A stretch of DNA of 7,377 nucleotides from Alphaproteobacteria bacterium. GTDB taxonomy: Bacteria > Pseudomonadota > Alphaproteobacteria > Rhizobiales > Xanthobacteraceae. The position numbers and the translations under genes are program-made. The notes under the pieces are model-generated. The model saw nothing but the letters and a program-made list of their open reading frames with translations. It did not search any database and was not told where the DNA came from. This document shows positions 1-7,377 of the stretch, piece by piece. Where the stretch lies: assembly GCA_005884855.1 (NCBI GenBank), contig VAZS01000166.1, positions 1 to 7,377 of the forward strand. The letters are read 5' to 3'. Numbering within the stretch: position 1 is the first letter of the stretch; each line of letters opens with the position of its first letter.

Positions 1-59
1 CGGAGCGCGCCCAATGGTTGCGCTAGACGGAAGCTTGGAACGTAGGGAAAGAGCGTGCG

Positions 60-857
60 ATGAACGCCGCGGTACAAACAACTGAAGACCTGCTGTATGT
101 CGTCGATGACGGCATTGCGCGGCTTACCTTCAACCGTCCGCAAGCGCGCAACGCGTTAACGTTTGCGATGTACGAGCGGATGGCCGAGATCTGCGACAAC
201 GTGAATGCCGACCGCTCGATAAAGGCGATGATCCTCACCGGCGCTGGGGACAAGGCGTTCGCGTCTGGTACCGACATTTCCCAATTCCGCGCCTTCAAGA
301 CCGCGCAGGATGCGCTGGATTATGAGTCCCGCATCGATCGGGTGCTCGGGGCGCTGGAAGCGGTTCGCGTGCCGACAATTGCGGCCATCGCCGGTGCCTG
401 CACCGGCGGCGGGGCGGGGATCGCCGCCTGCTGCGATATCCGGATCGGTACCGCGGCGACCCGGATCGGCTTTCCGATCGCGCGCACCCTCGGCAATTGC
501 CTGTCGATGTCCAACATCAGCCGGCTGGTTGCACTCATCGGCCCCGCGCGGACCAAGGACCTGATTTTCAAGGCCCGGCTGGTCGAAGCGCCCGAGGCGC
601 TCGCGCTTGGCCTGCTCAACGAAGTCGTGCCTGACCTGGAGACGCTGCAGCGCCGCGCCGATGAGACTGCGAAACTTGTGGCGGGCCATGCACCGATCAC
701 GCTTGAAACCACCAAGGAGGCTGTGCGCCGCATCCGGCGGACCTTGTCCCGAGATGAGGGAGAGGATCTGATCCTGCGCGCTTATATGAGCGAGGATTTC
801 CGAGAAGGGATGGATGCCTTCCTCAACAAGCGCGCGCCGAACTGGAAGGGCAAATAG
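60..857 (+). CDS. Enoyl-CoA hydratase/isomerase (crotonase) family protein, catalytically atypical
   Basis: A 265-residue protein of normal length for a single-domain crotonase, expected to act on acyl-CoA thioesters in the cytoplasm. The fold is supported by the N-terminal strand with NRPQARNAL (residues 25-33), the first oxyanion-hole segment ASGTD (68-72), the second oxyanion loop TGGGAG (115-120) followed by CDIRI (125-129), and the usual C-terminal AFLNKRAP (253-260). Both glutamates of classical enoyl-CoA hydratase are absent: the position of rat Glu144 is Gly120 and that of Glu164 is Ile140, with the 20-residue spacing preserved. Simple hydration of a 2-enoyl-CoA is therefore doubtful; isomerase, hydrolase, lyase or another crotonase-type reaction is possible. 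The ATG has an AGGGA-like ribosome binding site at 44-48. It is co-directional with the tct genes but separated by 145 bases, so co-transcription is uncertain. Family assignment is firm; the reaction is unknown. Confidence 0.9.
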   Translation: MNAAVQTTEDLLYVVDDGIARLTFNRPQARNALTFAMYERMAEICDNVNADRSIKAMILTGAGDKAFASGTDISQFRAFKTAQDALDYESRIDRVLGALEAVRVPTIAAIAGACTGGGAGIAACCDIRIGTAATRIGFPIARTLGNCLSMSNISRLVALIGPARTKDLIFKARLVEAPEALALGLLNEVVPDLETLQRRADETAKLVAGHAPITLETTKEAVRRIRRTLSRDEGEDLILRAYMSEDFREGMDAFLNKRAPNWKGK

Positions 858-915
858 AAGCTCTCACGGCTTGCAACCTCATGCGAAAGTCATAAGGGTC
901 GCGTCCAACAGCCGC

Positions 916-944
916 TTGAACTGCTGATGTTAACCCAGCACAAT
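916..944 (+). promoter_or_regulatory. Weak candidate sigma70-type promoter for the tct operon
   Basis: TTGAAC at 916-921 and CACAAT at 939-944 are separated by 17 bases. Each hexamer matches four of six positions of the sigma70 consensus. It lies in the only sizeable gap on the plus strand, upstream of tctC, where a promoter would be expected. Matches this weak occur by chance, so this is a suggestion only. Confidence 0.22.
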
Positions 945-958
945 CACTCAACTGGAAA

Positions 959-976
959 ATCCGGAATTTGCCGGAT
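959..976. repeat. Perfect 6-bp inverted repeat upstream of tctC (possible operator)
   Basis: ATCCGG (959-964) and CCGGAT (971-976) are exact reverse complements around the 6-base spacer AATTTG. The element lies just after the candidate promoter and 26 bases before the tctC start. That position would suit an operator for a dimeric regulator or a small hairpin in the 5' leader. No regulator gene is in the window and the arms are short, so the function is unproven. Confidence 0.3.
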
Positions 977-988
977 AATGAAAACCAT

Positions 989-995
989 AGGGAAG
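989..995 (+). promoter_or_regulatory. Ribosome binding site that decides the tctC start
   Basis: AGGGAAG lies 7 bases before the GTG at 1003 and 19 bases before the in-frame ATG at 1015. The spacing favours the GTG as the tctC start. Starting there also gives a typical signal peptide with a basic residue at position 2. Confidence 0.55.
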
Positions 996-1002
996 AAACC
1001 GC

Positions 1003-1867
1003 GTGCGAAATATCATGAAAGCGACAGCCGCGCTGACAGCCATGTTGGCCAGCGCCCCGGCAATGGCGGCCTGGGAGCCGAGCAAGCCGGTTGAGATCGT
1101 GGTCGCAGCCGGCGCCGGCGGCGCCTCCGACCAGATGGCGCGAATGATGCAGGCGGCCATCCAGAAAAATAATCTGATGAAGCAGCCGATGGTGGTGTCG
1201 CTCAAGGGCGGCGCGTCCGGGGCCGAAGCGCTGATGTACATGAAATCCAGCGACGGCGACCCCAATAAGGTGCTGATCGCCTATTCGCTGATCTACATGT
1301 TGCCGCTGTCAGCAAAGATTCCGTTCAACTGGCGCGAGCTGACGCCGGTATCGGTGGTCGCGCTGGACCAGTTCGTGTTGTGGGACAATGTCGCCGGACC
1401 AAAGACGGTGAAGGAGTTCATTGCCGCGGCGAAGGCGGCGACTTCACCGTTCAAAATGGGCGGCACCGGATCGAAGCGCGAGGATCACGTTCTCACCGTG
1501 TTCATGGAGCAAAAGACCGGCGCGAAATTCTCCTATCTGCCCTACAAGTCTGGCGGCGAGGCGGCGACGCAGCTGGTCGGCAACCATACCGAATCCAATG
1601 TCAACGACCTGCAAGGAAGAGGGGCTCGACGTTCAATACCTGATGCTGCGTGCCATGTTCCTGCCGGGCAAGGTCACTCCGGAGCAGCAGGCGTTCTACG
1701 TGGACCTGTTCCAGAAGGTGACGCAAACCCCCGAATACAAGGACTACATGGAAAAGCAGGCGCTGAAGCCGATCTTTCTCACCGGCAACGATATGGTGAA
1801 ATTCCTCGAAGAAGACGACGCGCTCAACAAGTCGCTGATGACCGAGGCCGGGTTTGTTGCCAAATGA
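1003..1867 (+). pseudogene. tctC: TctC/Bug-family TTT substrate-binding protein, broken by an internal deletion with frameshift
   Basis: Periplasmic solute-binding component of a tripartite tricarboxylate transporter; the family (TctC, Bug proteins, usually about 320 residues) captures organic acids and delivers them to TctA/TctB. The GTG start gives a Sec signal peptide (residues 1 to about 23, cleavage near AMAA) and the Bug-like early segment PVEIVVAAGAGGASDQMAR (29-47). Good TctC sequence continues to ESNVN (codon ending at 1605), where the family normally goes on with an NP...W..G segment. Instead the reading frame changes. Normal C-terminal sequence, TCKEEGLDVQ onward to EAGFVAK, resumes in another frame from about 1607 and stops at 1865-1867. 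The joined halves give only about 287 residues, so some 35-40 codons are missing, by a length not divisible by three. Left uncorrected, the first frame runs to 1878 with an unrelated tail, which would lack the C-terminal lobe. This is either a true loss of function or an assembly error. The stop lies 19 bases before tctB. Confidence 0.82.
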
Positions 1868-1886
1868 CAACGCTCTAGCGCACCCG

Positions 1887-2429
1887 ATGTCTGATTCCGA
1901 ACTTGAAATCGTCGTCGATGATCCAACCGCGCCGGAGGCCGACTCTCCGGCCGTCACCGACGTACGTGTGGTCGACGTCACCATTTCGCTGCTGCTCGCG
2001 CTACTAGCGGCGACGCTCGGCTATGACAATTGGCGCACCGGCATAGGCTGGGATTCGACCGGCCCGCAAGCCGGCTACTTCCCGTTCTATCTTTCGGTAA
2101 TCCTGGCCGGGGCCAGCCTCTATGGTGTGGCGGTCGCCTTGCTGTCGCGAAAAGAGGCTGCAGAGTCATTTGTGACGCGAGCGCAGCTTCGGCGCGTCAT
2201 GGCGGTGTTCGTGCCGACACTGCTGTTCTGCCTGGTCACGCAATTTCTGGGGCTCTATGTCGCGAGCTTCCTGTTGATCTCCGCTTTCATGCGAATGGTC
2301 GGACGCATCGCGTTATGGAAGTCGCTACTCACCGCCTTCGTATTCACCGCAGCGATGTTCGTGACTTTCGATATCGCGTTTGATGTCATCATGCCGAAGG
2401 GACCGCTTGAAGCGGCGTTTGGCTACTAG
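1887..2429 (+). CDS. tctB: TTT transporter small membrane subunit TctB
   Basis: A 180-residue inner-membrane protein, the small poorly conserved subunit of TTT carriers that works with TctA. After an acidic, probably cytoplasmic N-terminus (about residues 1-28) it shows four hydrophobic stretches, near 30-47, 60-84, 105-130 and 138-160, as TctB proteins do. The segment GPQAGYFPFYLS (about 61-72) matches the family's GPxxFP-type loop after the first membrane span. The ATG at 1887 is chosen. A TTG at 1854 is in frame, but it would overlap the end of tctC and add a non-conserved MLPNDNALAHP leader. No strong ribosome binding site is visible, so translation may be coupled to tctC, whose stop lies 19 bases upstream. 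If so, the tctC frameshift, which moves the stop to 1876-1878, could affect TctB output. Confidence 0.85.
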   Translation: MSDSELEIVVDDPTAPEADSPAVTDVRVVDVTISLLLALLAATLGYDNWRTGIGWDSTGPQAGYFPFYLSVILAGASLYGVAVALLSRKEAAESFVTRAQLRRVMAVFVPTLLFCLVTQFLGLYVASFLLISAFMRMVGRIALWKSLLTAFVFTAAMFVTFDIAFDVIMPKGPLEAAFGY

Positions 2430-2469
2430 CGCATCGTTCCGGTGGCGCGCAAATTAGGATAGCTCCTCG

Positions 2470-3981
2470 ATGGAAGCCTTCGGTCTATTGCTGCACGGCT
2501 TCGCTGTCCTGCTGACGTGGAAAACGCTGCTCCTGATGATGGTCGGGCTGGTGCTCGGCATTTTCGTCGGTGTGCTGCCGGGGCTCGGCGGCCCAAACGG
2601 CGTGGCAATCCTGCTGCCGCTCACCTTCACCATGGATCCGACCTCGGCGATCGTGATGCTGTCGTGCATCTACTGGGGGGCACTGTTCGGCGGTGCAATT
2701 ACCTCCATCCTGTTCAACATTCCAGGCGAAGCCTGGTCGGTTGCGACTACCTTCGACGGCTATCCTATGGCGCAACAAGGCAAGGCCGCCGAAGCCCTGA
2801 CCGCCGCGTTCACCTCATCATTTATTGGTTCGCTGGTCGCGGTGCTCCTGATCACATTCTTGGCGCCGCTGATTTCGTCGTTCGCGCTCAAATTCGGACC
2901 CCCAGAATTCTTCGCGGTGTACCTGCTGACATTTTGCTCGTTTGTCGGTCTTGGCCGGGAGGAGAAGCACAAGACCGTTATCTCGATGTCTCTCGGCCTG
3001 CTGTTGGCGGGCGTCGGCATGGATACGGTGTCCGGGCAGTTGCGCATGACCTTTGGTTCCGGCGAATTACTGCGGGGCATCAACTTTCTCGTGGCGGTGA
3101 TCGGACTATTCGGAATCAGCGAAATCCTGCTCACCATGGAGGAGCGACTTGCGTTGCGCGGACATGCCGCCAGCATCAGCCTGCGCGTGGTGCTGTCGGT
3201 TTGGAAAGATCTGCCGAAATACTGGGTCACGCTGTTGCGTTCCTCGTTCATCGGCTGCTGGCTCGGCATCACGCCGGGTGGCGCGATCGCCGCTTCATTC
3301 ATGGGGTACAATCTCGCAAAGCGCTTTTCGAAGGACCCTGAGAGTTTCGGCACGGGCCGCATCGAAGGTGTGTTTGCGCCGGAAACCGCGGCGCATGCTT
3401 CGGGCACATCCGCGCTTTTACCCATGCTGGCGCTGGGCATTCCCGGCTCCGGCACCGCGGCGATCCTGCTCGGCGGGCTCATGGTATGGGGACTCAATCC
3501 CGGCCCCCTGCTGTTCGTCGAGCACAAGGACTTCGTGTGGGGCCTGATTGCCTCGATGTATCTCGGCAATATCGTCGGTCTCGTGCTGGTGCTGACCACC
3601 GTGCCGGTTTTTGCTTCGATCTTGCGTGTGCCGTTCGCCGCGGTGGCGCCAATGATCGTGGTGTCCTGTGCGATCGGCGCCTATGCGATCCAGAACGCGA
3701 TCTTCGACATCTGGCTGATGCTGGGATTCGGCGTCGTCGGCTACGTTTTCAAGAAAATCAAAATTCCGCTGGCGCCTTTCACGCTGGCATTGGTGCTTGG
3801 CAACCGCGCCGAGGATGCGTTCCGACTGTCGATGATCGGCTCCGGCGGCGACATGACCGTGTTCTGGTCAAACGGCTTGGTCGGCTCGATCACGACCCTA
3901 GCCATACTGCTGCTGTTCTGGCCGGTCATCGACAAGGCGTTCGGCAGCCTCGGACGCCTGTGGCGGCCTGCCAACGCTTAG
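2470..3981 (+). CDS. tctA: TTT transporter large membrane subunit TctA
   Basis: A 503-residue multi-pass inner-membrane protein, the translocating subunit of a tripartite tricarboxylate transporter; full length for the family (about 500). It has the two related conserved blocks of TctA. The first runs about residues 26-100 and contains GVLPGLGGPNGVAILLP, FGGAITSILFNIPGE and DGYPMAQQGKA. The second runs about 258-345 and contains GITPGGAIAAS, APETAAHASGTSALLP and LGIPGSGTAAILLGGL. Hydrophobic segments throughout fit 11-12 membrane spans. AGGA at 2456-2459 lies 10 bases before the ATG, and the gene follows tctB by 40 bases, so they form one operon. The reading frame is uninterrupted, in contrast to tctC. 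TTT systems carry citrate, other di- and tricarboxylates, aromatic acids and similar anions by ion symport. The substrate here is unknown because specificity lies in the broken TctC. Confidence 0.95.
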   Translation: MEAFGLLLHGFAVLLTWKTLLLMMVGLVLGIFVGVLPGLGGPNGVAILLPLTFTMDPTSAIVMLSCIYWGALFGGAITSILFNIPGEAWSVATTFDGYPMAQQGKAAEALTAAFTSSFIGSLVAVLLITFLAPLISSFALKFGPPEFFAVYLLTFCSFVGLGREEKHKTVISMSLGLLLAGVGMDTVSGQLRMTFGSGELLRGINFLVAVIGLFGISEILLTMEERLALRGHAASISLRVVLSVWKDLPKYWVTLLRSSFIGCWLGITPGGAIAASFMGYNLAKRFSKDPESFGTGRIEGVFAPETAAHASGTSALLPMLALGIPGSGTAAILLGGLMVWGLNPGPLLFVEHKDFVWGLIASMYLGNIVGLVLVLTTVPVFASILRVPFAAVAPMIVVSCAIGAYAIQNAIFDIWLMLGFGVVGYVFKKIKIPLAPFTLALVLGNRAEDAFRLSMIGSGGDMTVFWSNGLVGSITTLAILLLFWPVIDKAFGSLGRLWRPANA

Positions 3982-4026
3982 GGCCTCACCCCCCTTGCAA
4001 CGCGAGCGGCGAATTACTCTGTGGCG

Positions 4027-5211
4027 TCATACCACCTTGGCTTGCCTTAAATCCGCAATCTCCTTCGCATTGAAGCCAAACTCCGCAAGCACCTCGTCGG
4101 TCTGCTCGCCCAACTCGGGCGGCCGTGCCGCCATTTTGCTTGGCGTTCTCGATAGCGTTACCGGCTGGCCGACTAGGCGGATATGGCGGTTCTCGGCGTT
4201 CGGCACGTCCTGCGCGATGCCGAGATGCTTGACCTGGGCGTCCTCGAACATCTCGTTGATCGAATAGATTGGGCCGCATGGCACGCCGGCCGCGTTGAGT
4301 TCGCTAACCCAGGCCTCGGTGGATTTCTTTTCAGTGAGCTTGTTGATGGCCGCATTGAGCGCGTCGCGGTTTTTCGAGCGGGCCGGCGCGGTGGCGTAGT
4401 CAGGATTGGTCACGAGTTCGGGTGCGCCGATTGCCTGCGCGCAGCGCTCCCAGATTCGCCCGCCGGTGGTGGCGATGTTGATGTAACCGTCGGAGGTCTT
4501 GAACACACCGGTGGGAATGCTGGTCGGGTGGTTGTTTCCGGCCTGCTTTGCCACTTCCTTTTCCATCAGCCAGCGCGCGGCCTGAAAATCCAGCATGAAG
4601 ATCTGCGCCTGCAGCAGCGAGGTTTGCACCCACTGACCCTGGCCCGAGACCTCGCGCTCCAAAAGCGCGGTGAGAATCCCGATGGCGCAGAACAGCCCAG
4701 CCGAAAGGTCCGCCACGGGGATGCCGACCCGCATAGGACCCTGGCCCGGCGCACCGGTAATCGACATCAGCCCGCCCATACCCTGCGCGATTTGATCGAA
4801 GCCGGGACGCTTGTGATAGGGGCCATCCTGACCGAAGCCGGAGATACTGCCATAGACGAGCCGTGGATTAAGCTTGCGCAGGCTCTCGTAATCGACGGCG
4901 AGCCGCGCCTTCACATCGGGGCGAAAATTTTCGACAACGACATCGGCCTTCTCCACCAGACGCCGGAACACTTCGACTCCCCTCGGATCCTTTAGATTGA
5001 GCGTCATCGCGCGTTTGTTACGGTGCAAATTTTGAAAGTCGGAGCCATGCCGAGGGCCGCCCGGCTGCTCGCCCGGAGCGTCCTCCATCGGCGCGTCGAT
5101 CTTGATGACATTGGCGCCCCAATCGGCGAGTTGGCGCACGCACGTCGGCCCGGAACGTACCCGGGTTACGCGGGCATGCAGGCCCTGAGCTGGCAATTGG
5201 ACCAACTGCAC
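4027..5211 (-). CDS. Family III CoA-transferase (CaiB/BaiF/formyl-CoA transferase type)
   Basis: A 394-residue protein of normal length for this family, which moves CoA between carboxylic acids (or racemises acyl-CoAs in one branch) in the cytoplasm. Family landmarks: GPTCVRQLADWGANVIKI (about 19-36), HRNKRAMTLNLKDPRG (about 63-78), VVVENFRPDV, GSISGFGQDGPY, RPGFDQIAQGMGG, VADLSAGLF and GQGQWVQTSLL. I start it at the GTG at 5211 (MQLVQLPAQGL), because the longer frame back to 5376 would overlap the ligase gene by about 130 bases and adds an Arg-rich stretch unlike the family. No clear ribosome binding site is seen, and the ligase stop lies 34 bases upstream. Two oddities: Gln201 sits where the catalytic Asp/Glu is expected, and the first strand, normally like GLRVLDLTRV, reads QGLHARVTRV, one residue short. 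It is the last gene of the minus-strand cluster. Confidence 0.88.
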   Translation of the reverse strand: MQLVQLPAQGLHARVTRVRSGPTCVRQLADWGANVIKIDAPMEDAPGEQPGGPRHGSDFQNLHRNKRAMTLNLKDPRGVEVFRRLVEKADVVVENFRPDVKARLAVDYESLRKLNPRLVYGSISGFGQDGPYHKRPGFDQIAQGMGGLMSITGAPGQGPMRVGIPVADLSAGLFCAIGILTALLEREVSGQGQWVQTSLLQAQIFMLDFQAARWLMEKEVAKQAGNNHPTSIPTGVFKTSDGYINIATTGGRIWERCAQAIGAPELVTNPDYATAPARSKNRDALNAAINKLTEKKSTEAWVSELNAAGVPCGPIYSINEMFEDAQVKHLGIAQDVPNAENRHIRLVGQPVTLSRTPSKMAARPPELGEQTDEVLAEFGFNAKEIADLRQAKVV

Positions 5212-5245
5212 ATGCCGAAATCTGCGCGATAGCCGAGCGGAGTGA

Positions 5246-6478
5246 TCAGACCGCCGTTCGTTCATCCGCAATGACCTTGCCATCGTTCGGCAGATTTCCC
5301 GGCGCGACGAGATCGACAGCGCCCTGCAGCTTTGTGAGCGCTCGCAGCGTCGCGGCGATTTCAGCTCGAAGCGCATCGGTCGGCGAGTCGCATTCCGCCT
5401 TCAGCGTCATCGCATCGGCCTCGCCCTCGCGCTTCACCACAAGACGCAGCCTTCCAAGCTCGGGATGCCGCTTGCTGATTTCAGCGATCTGCTCGGGGCG
5501 CACGAACATGCCCTTGACCTTGGTGGTCTGGTCGGCGCGGCCCATCCAACCTTTTATTCGCATGTTGGTGCGCCCGCACGGACTGACACCGGGCAGCGCG
5601 GCCGTTAGATCGCCGATGGCAAGCCGGATCCATGGGTGATCGGGGTCGAGCGAGGTGACCACGATCTCGCCCACGTCGCCTTCCGCCACCGGTTCGCCGG
5701 TGCCGGGCCGGACGATTTCCAGGATCAGGTCCTCATTGACGACCATGCCTTCGCGGGCCTGGGTTTCAAAGGCAATCAGGCCGAGATCGGCGGTGCCGAA
5801 CGACTGATACGCATCAACGCCCCGTGATTTTATTTCTTGCTGCAGCGACTTGGGAAACGCCGCCCCAGACACCAGTGCGCGCTTGATCGAGGAGCTATCT
5901 CGACCCGCGCTCGTGGCCGCATCGAGCAAAATCTTGAGAAAATCAGGTGTGCCGCTGTAACCGATCGGCCGATAGGCCTCGATCAGTTCGAACTGGGCTT
6001 CGGTATTGCCGGGACCGGCTGGGATGACGGCGCAGCCGAGCGCCCGCGCAGAAGCATCGAAGATGAATCCGCCTGGTGTCAAATGGTAGCTAAAAGTGTT
6101 CAGGACCACGTCGCCGGCCCGAAAACCTGCCGCGAACAGCGCACGCGCGCCGCGCCACGGATCGGCATGAACCGGCTCGGGCTCGAATATCGGACCGGGC
6201 GAGGTGAATAGCCGACCAAACGAGCCAGGGAGCCCGGGGACGAAGCCTCCGAACGGAGGGGCGGCTTTGTGCAAAGCGGGGAGGTCGGCCTTACGCAGCA
6301 CCGGCAGGCTTGCCAGCGCCGTCCTGCTGGTGATTTCAGCGGGATCGATGCCCTTCAGGCGCTCGGCATAGCCGGGAGCGGCCATTGCCCTTCGCAGTAC
6401 CCCTGGAAGGCGCGAAAACAGCTCCGCCTCGCGTTCGGCCGGCGCGCGGGTCTCGAGGGCATCGTAATGATCGCTCAT
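5246..6478 (-). CDS. Phenylacetate-CoA ligase-like (PaaK family) AMP-forming acyl-CoA ligase, atypical P-loop
   Basis: A 410-residue adenylating enzyme expected to activate a carboxylic acid with ATP and CoA in the cytoplasm. Evidence, numbered from MSDHYDAL: YGxTE-like motif YQSFGTADLG (224-233); the GDL of motif A7 (289-291) in RLAIGDLTA; hinge motif A8 GRADQTTKVKG (313-323) followed by MFVRPEQI, as in PaaK; and the A10 lysine in PNDGKVIADE (Lys401). PaaK enzymes are about 400-440 residues and lack the large C-terminal domain of other ligases, as here. The phosphate-binding loop, SSGTTGKP in PaaK, is replaced by TSPGPIFEPE (92-101), so the first half-reaction may differ. The start is uncertain: the ATG at 6478 fits the family N-terminus as I recall it, while an in-frame ATG at 6520 would add 14 residues; neither has a strong ribosome binding site. 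It lies between livF and the CoA-transferase, presumably co-transcribed. The substrate is unknown; aromatic acids are typical of the family. Confidence 0.85.
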   Translation of the reverse strand: MSDHYDALETRAPAEREAELFSRLPGVLRRAMAAPGYAERLKGIDPAEITSRTALASLPVLRKADLPALHKAAPPFGGFVPGLPGSFGRLFTSPGPIFEPEPVHADPWRGARALFAAGFRAGDVVLNTFSYHLTPGGFIFDASARALGCAVIPAGPGNTEAQFELIEAYRPIGYSGTPDFLKILLDAATSAGRDSSSIKRALVSGAAFPKSLQQEIKSRGVDAYQSFGTADLGLIAFETQAREGMVVNEDLILEIVRPGTGEPVAEGDVGEIVVTSLDPDHPWIRLAIGDLTAALPGVSPCGRTNMRIKGWMGRADQTTKVKGMFVRPEQIAEISKRHPELGRLRLVVKREGEADAMTLKAECDSPTDALRAEIAATLRALTKLQGAVDLVAPGNLPNDGKVIADERTAV

Positions 6479-6547
6479 GTCTTCGTCACGCTTGAGTCCG
6501 GTGGCATCATGGCGCCGCATTCGGAGGGCCAGACCCCAGATGCTTCT

Positions 6548-7377
<830 letters not shown>

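Noticed and set aside
3..26. Seven codons ending in TAG (ERAQWLR) that could be the tail of an upstream gene
   Set aside because: Far too short to support a coding call; another frame is also open here.
860..876. AAGC...GCTT mini-stem after the crotonase gene as a terminator
   Set aside because: The stem is only 4 bp with no following T-run.
978..1002. ATG at 978 as the start of a leader peptide or of tctC
   Set aside because: It is out of frame with tctC, has no ribosome binding site at a suitable distance, and gives no recognisable peptide.
1600..1867. Programmed ribosomal frameshift in tctC
   Set aside because: There is no clear slippery heptamer, and a segment of conserved protein is missing at the junction, which a frameshift alone cannot explain.
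1854..1886. TTG start for tctB at 1854
   Set aside because: It overlaps the tctC stop and adds a leader unlike TctB proteins; the ATG at 1887 gives a natural N-terminus.
2517..3341. Alternative plus-strand open frame of 274 codons within tctA
   Set aside because: It is a shifted-frame shadow of tctA, Arg-rich and without membrane segments; the tctA frame carries all family motifs.
4021..4035. GTGG...CCAC stem at the end of the CoA-transferase gene as a terminator
   Set aside because: Only 4 bp, partly inside the coding sequence, and no T-run on either strand.
4183..4995. Long plus-strand open frame of 270 codons
   Set aside because: It lies opposite the CoA-transferase, has no recognisable domain, and is typical antisense-frame openness in high-GC DNA.
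5212..5376. Longer N-terminus of the CoA-transferase, starting at 5376
   Set aside because: It overlaps about 130 bases of the ligase coding sequence, is Arg/Ser-rich and has no resemblance to the family; the GTG at 5211 gives the usual protein length.

Overview
The window looks like chromosomal DNA of a high-GC alphaproteobacterium, most likely Bradyrhizobium/Rhodopseudomonas-like (Nitrobacteraceae, Hyphomicrobiales). This rests on base composition, codon use, the protein sequences (the LivF and TctC homologues resemble rhizobial ones as I remember them) and the mix of a tripartite tricarboxylate transporter (TTT) with a Liv-type ABC transporter beside CoA-ester enzymes. No search was run. 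I see no RNA gene, insertion sequence, CRISPR array or phage gene.

Layout. Plus strand, left half: a crotonase-fold protein (60-857), a 145-base gap holding a weak candidate promoter and a small inverted repeat, then a TTT operon in the order tctC (1003-1867, broken), tctB (1887-2429), tctA (2470-3981). Minus strand, right half, read right to left: the ATPase subunit livF (stop at 6548, 5' end beyond the right edge), a phenylacetate-CoA-ligase-like adenylating enzyme (6478-5246) and a family III CoA-transferase (5211-4027). The two blocks converge across a 45-base gap with no evident intrinsic terminator. No gene-free stretch exceeds 300 bases.

Working together (inference). Each half pairs a carboxylate or amino-acid type uptake system with enzymes that make or handle acyl-CoA thioesters. 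The simplest reading is a catabolic island: an organic acid is imported (Tct and/or Liv), activated by the ligase or by CoA transfer, and processed by the crotonase-fold enzyme. The substrate cannot be named from sequence.

Most notable points. (1) tctC has an internal deletion with a frameshift: the two halves of a TctC/Bug protein lie in different frames and about 35-40 codons between them are missing, while tctB and tctA look intact. (2) All three CoA-related enzymes depart from their family's textbook catalytic residues: the crotonase lacks both catalytic glutamates, the ligase lacks a normal SGTTG phosphate loop, and the CoA-transferase has Gln where the catalytic carboxylate is expected. 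These may be features of divergent clades with different chemistry, and they are the best candidates for something undescribed here.
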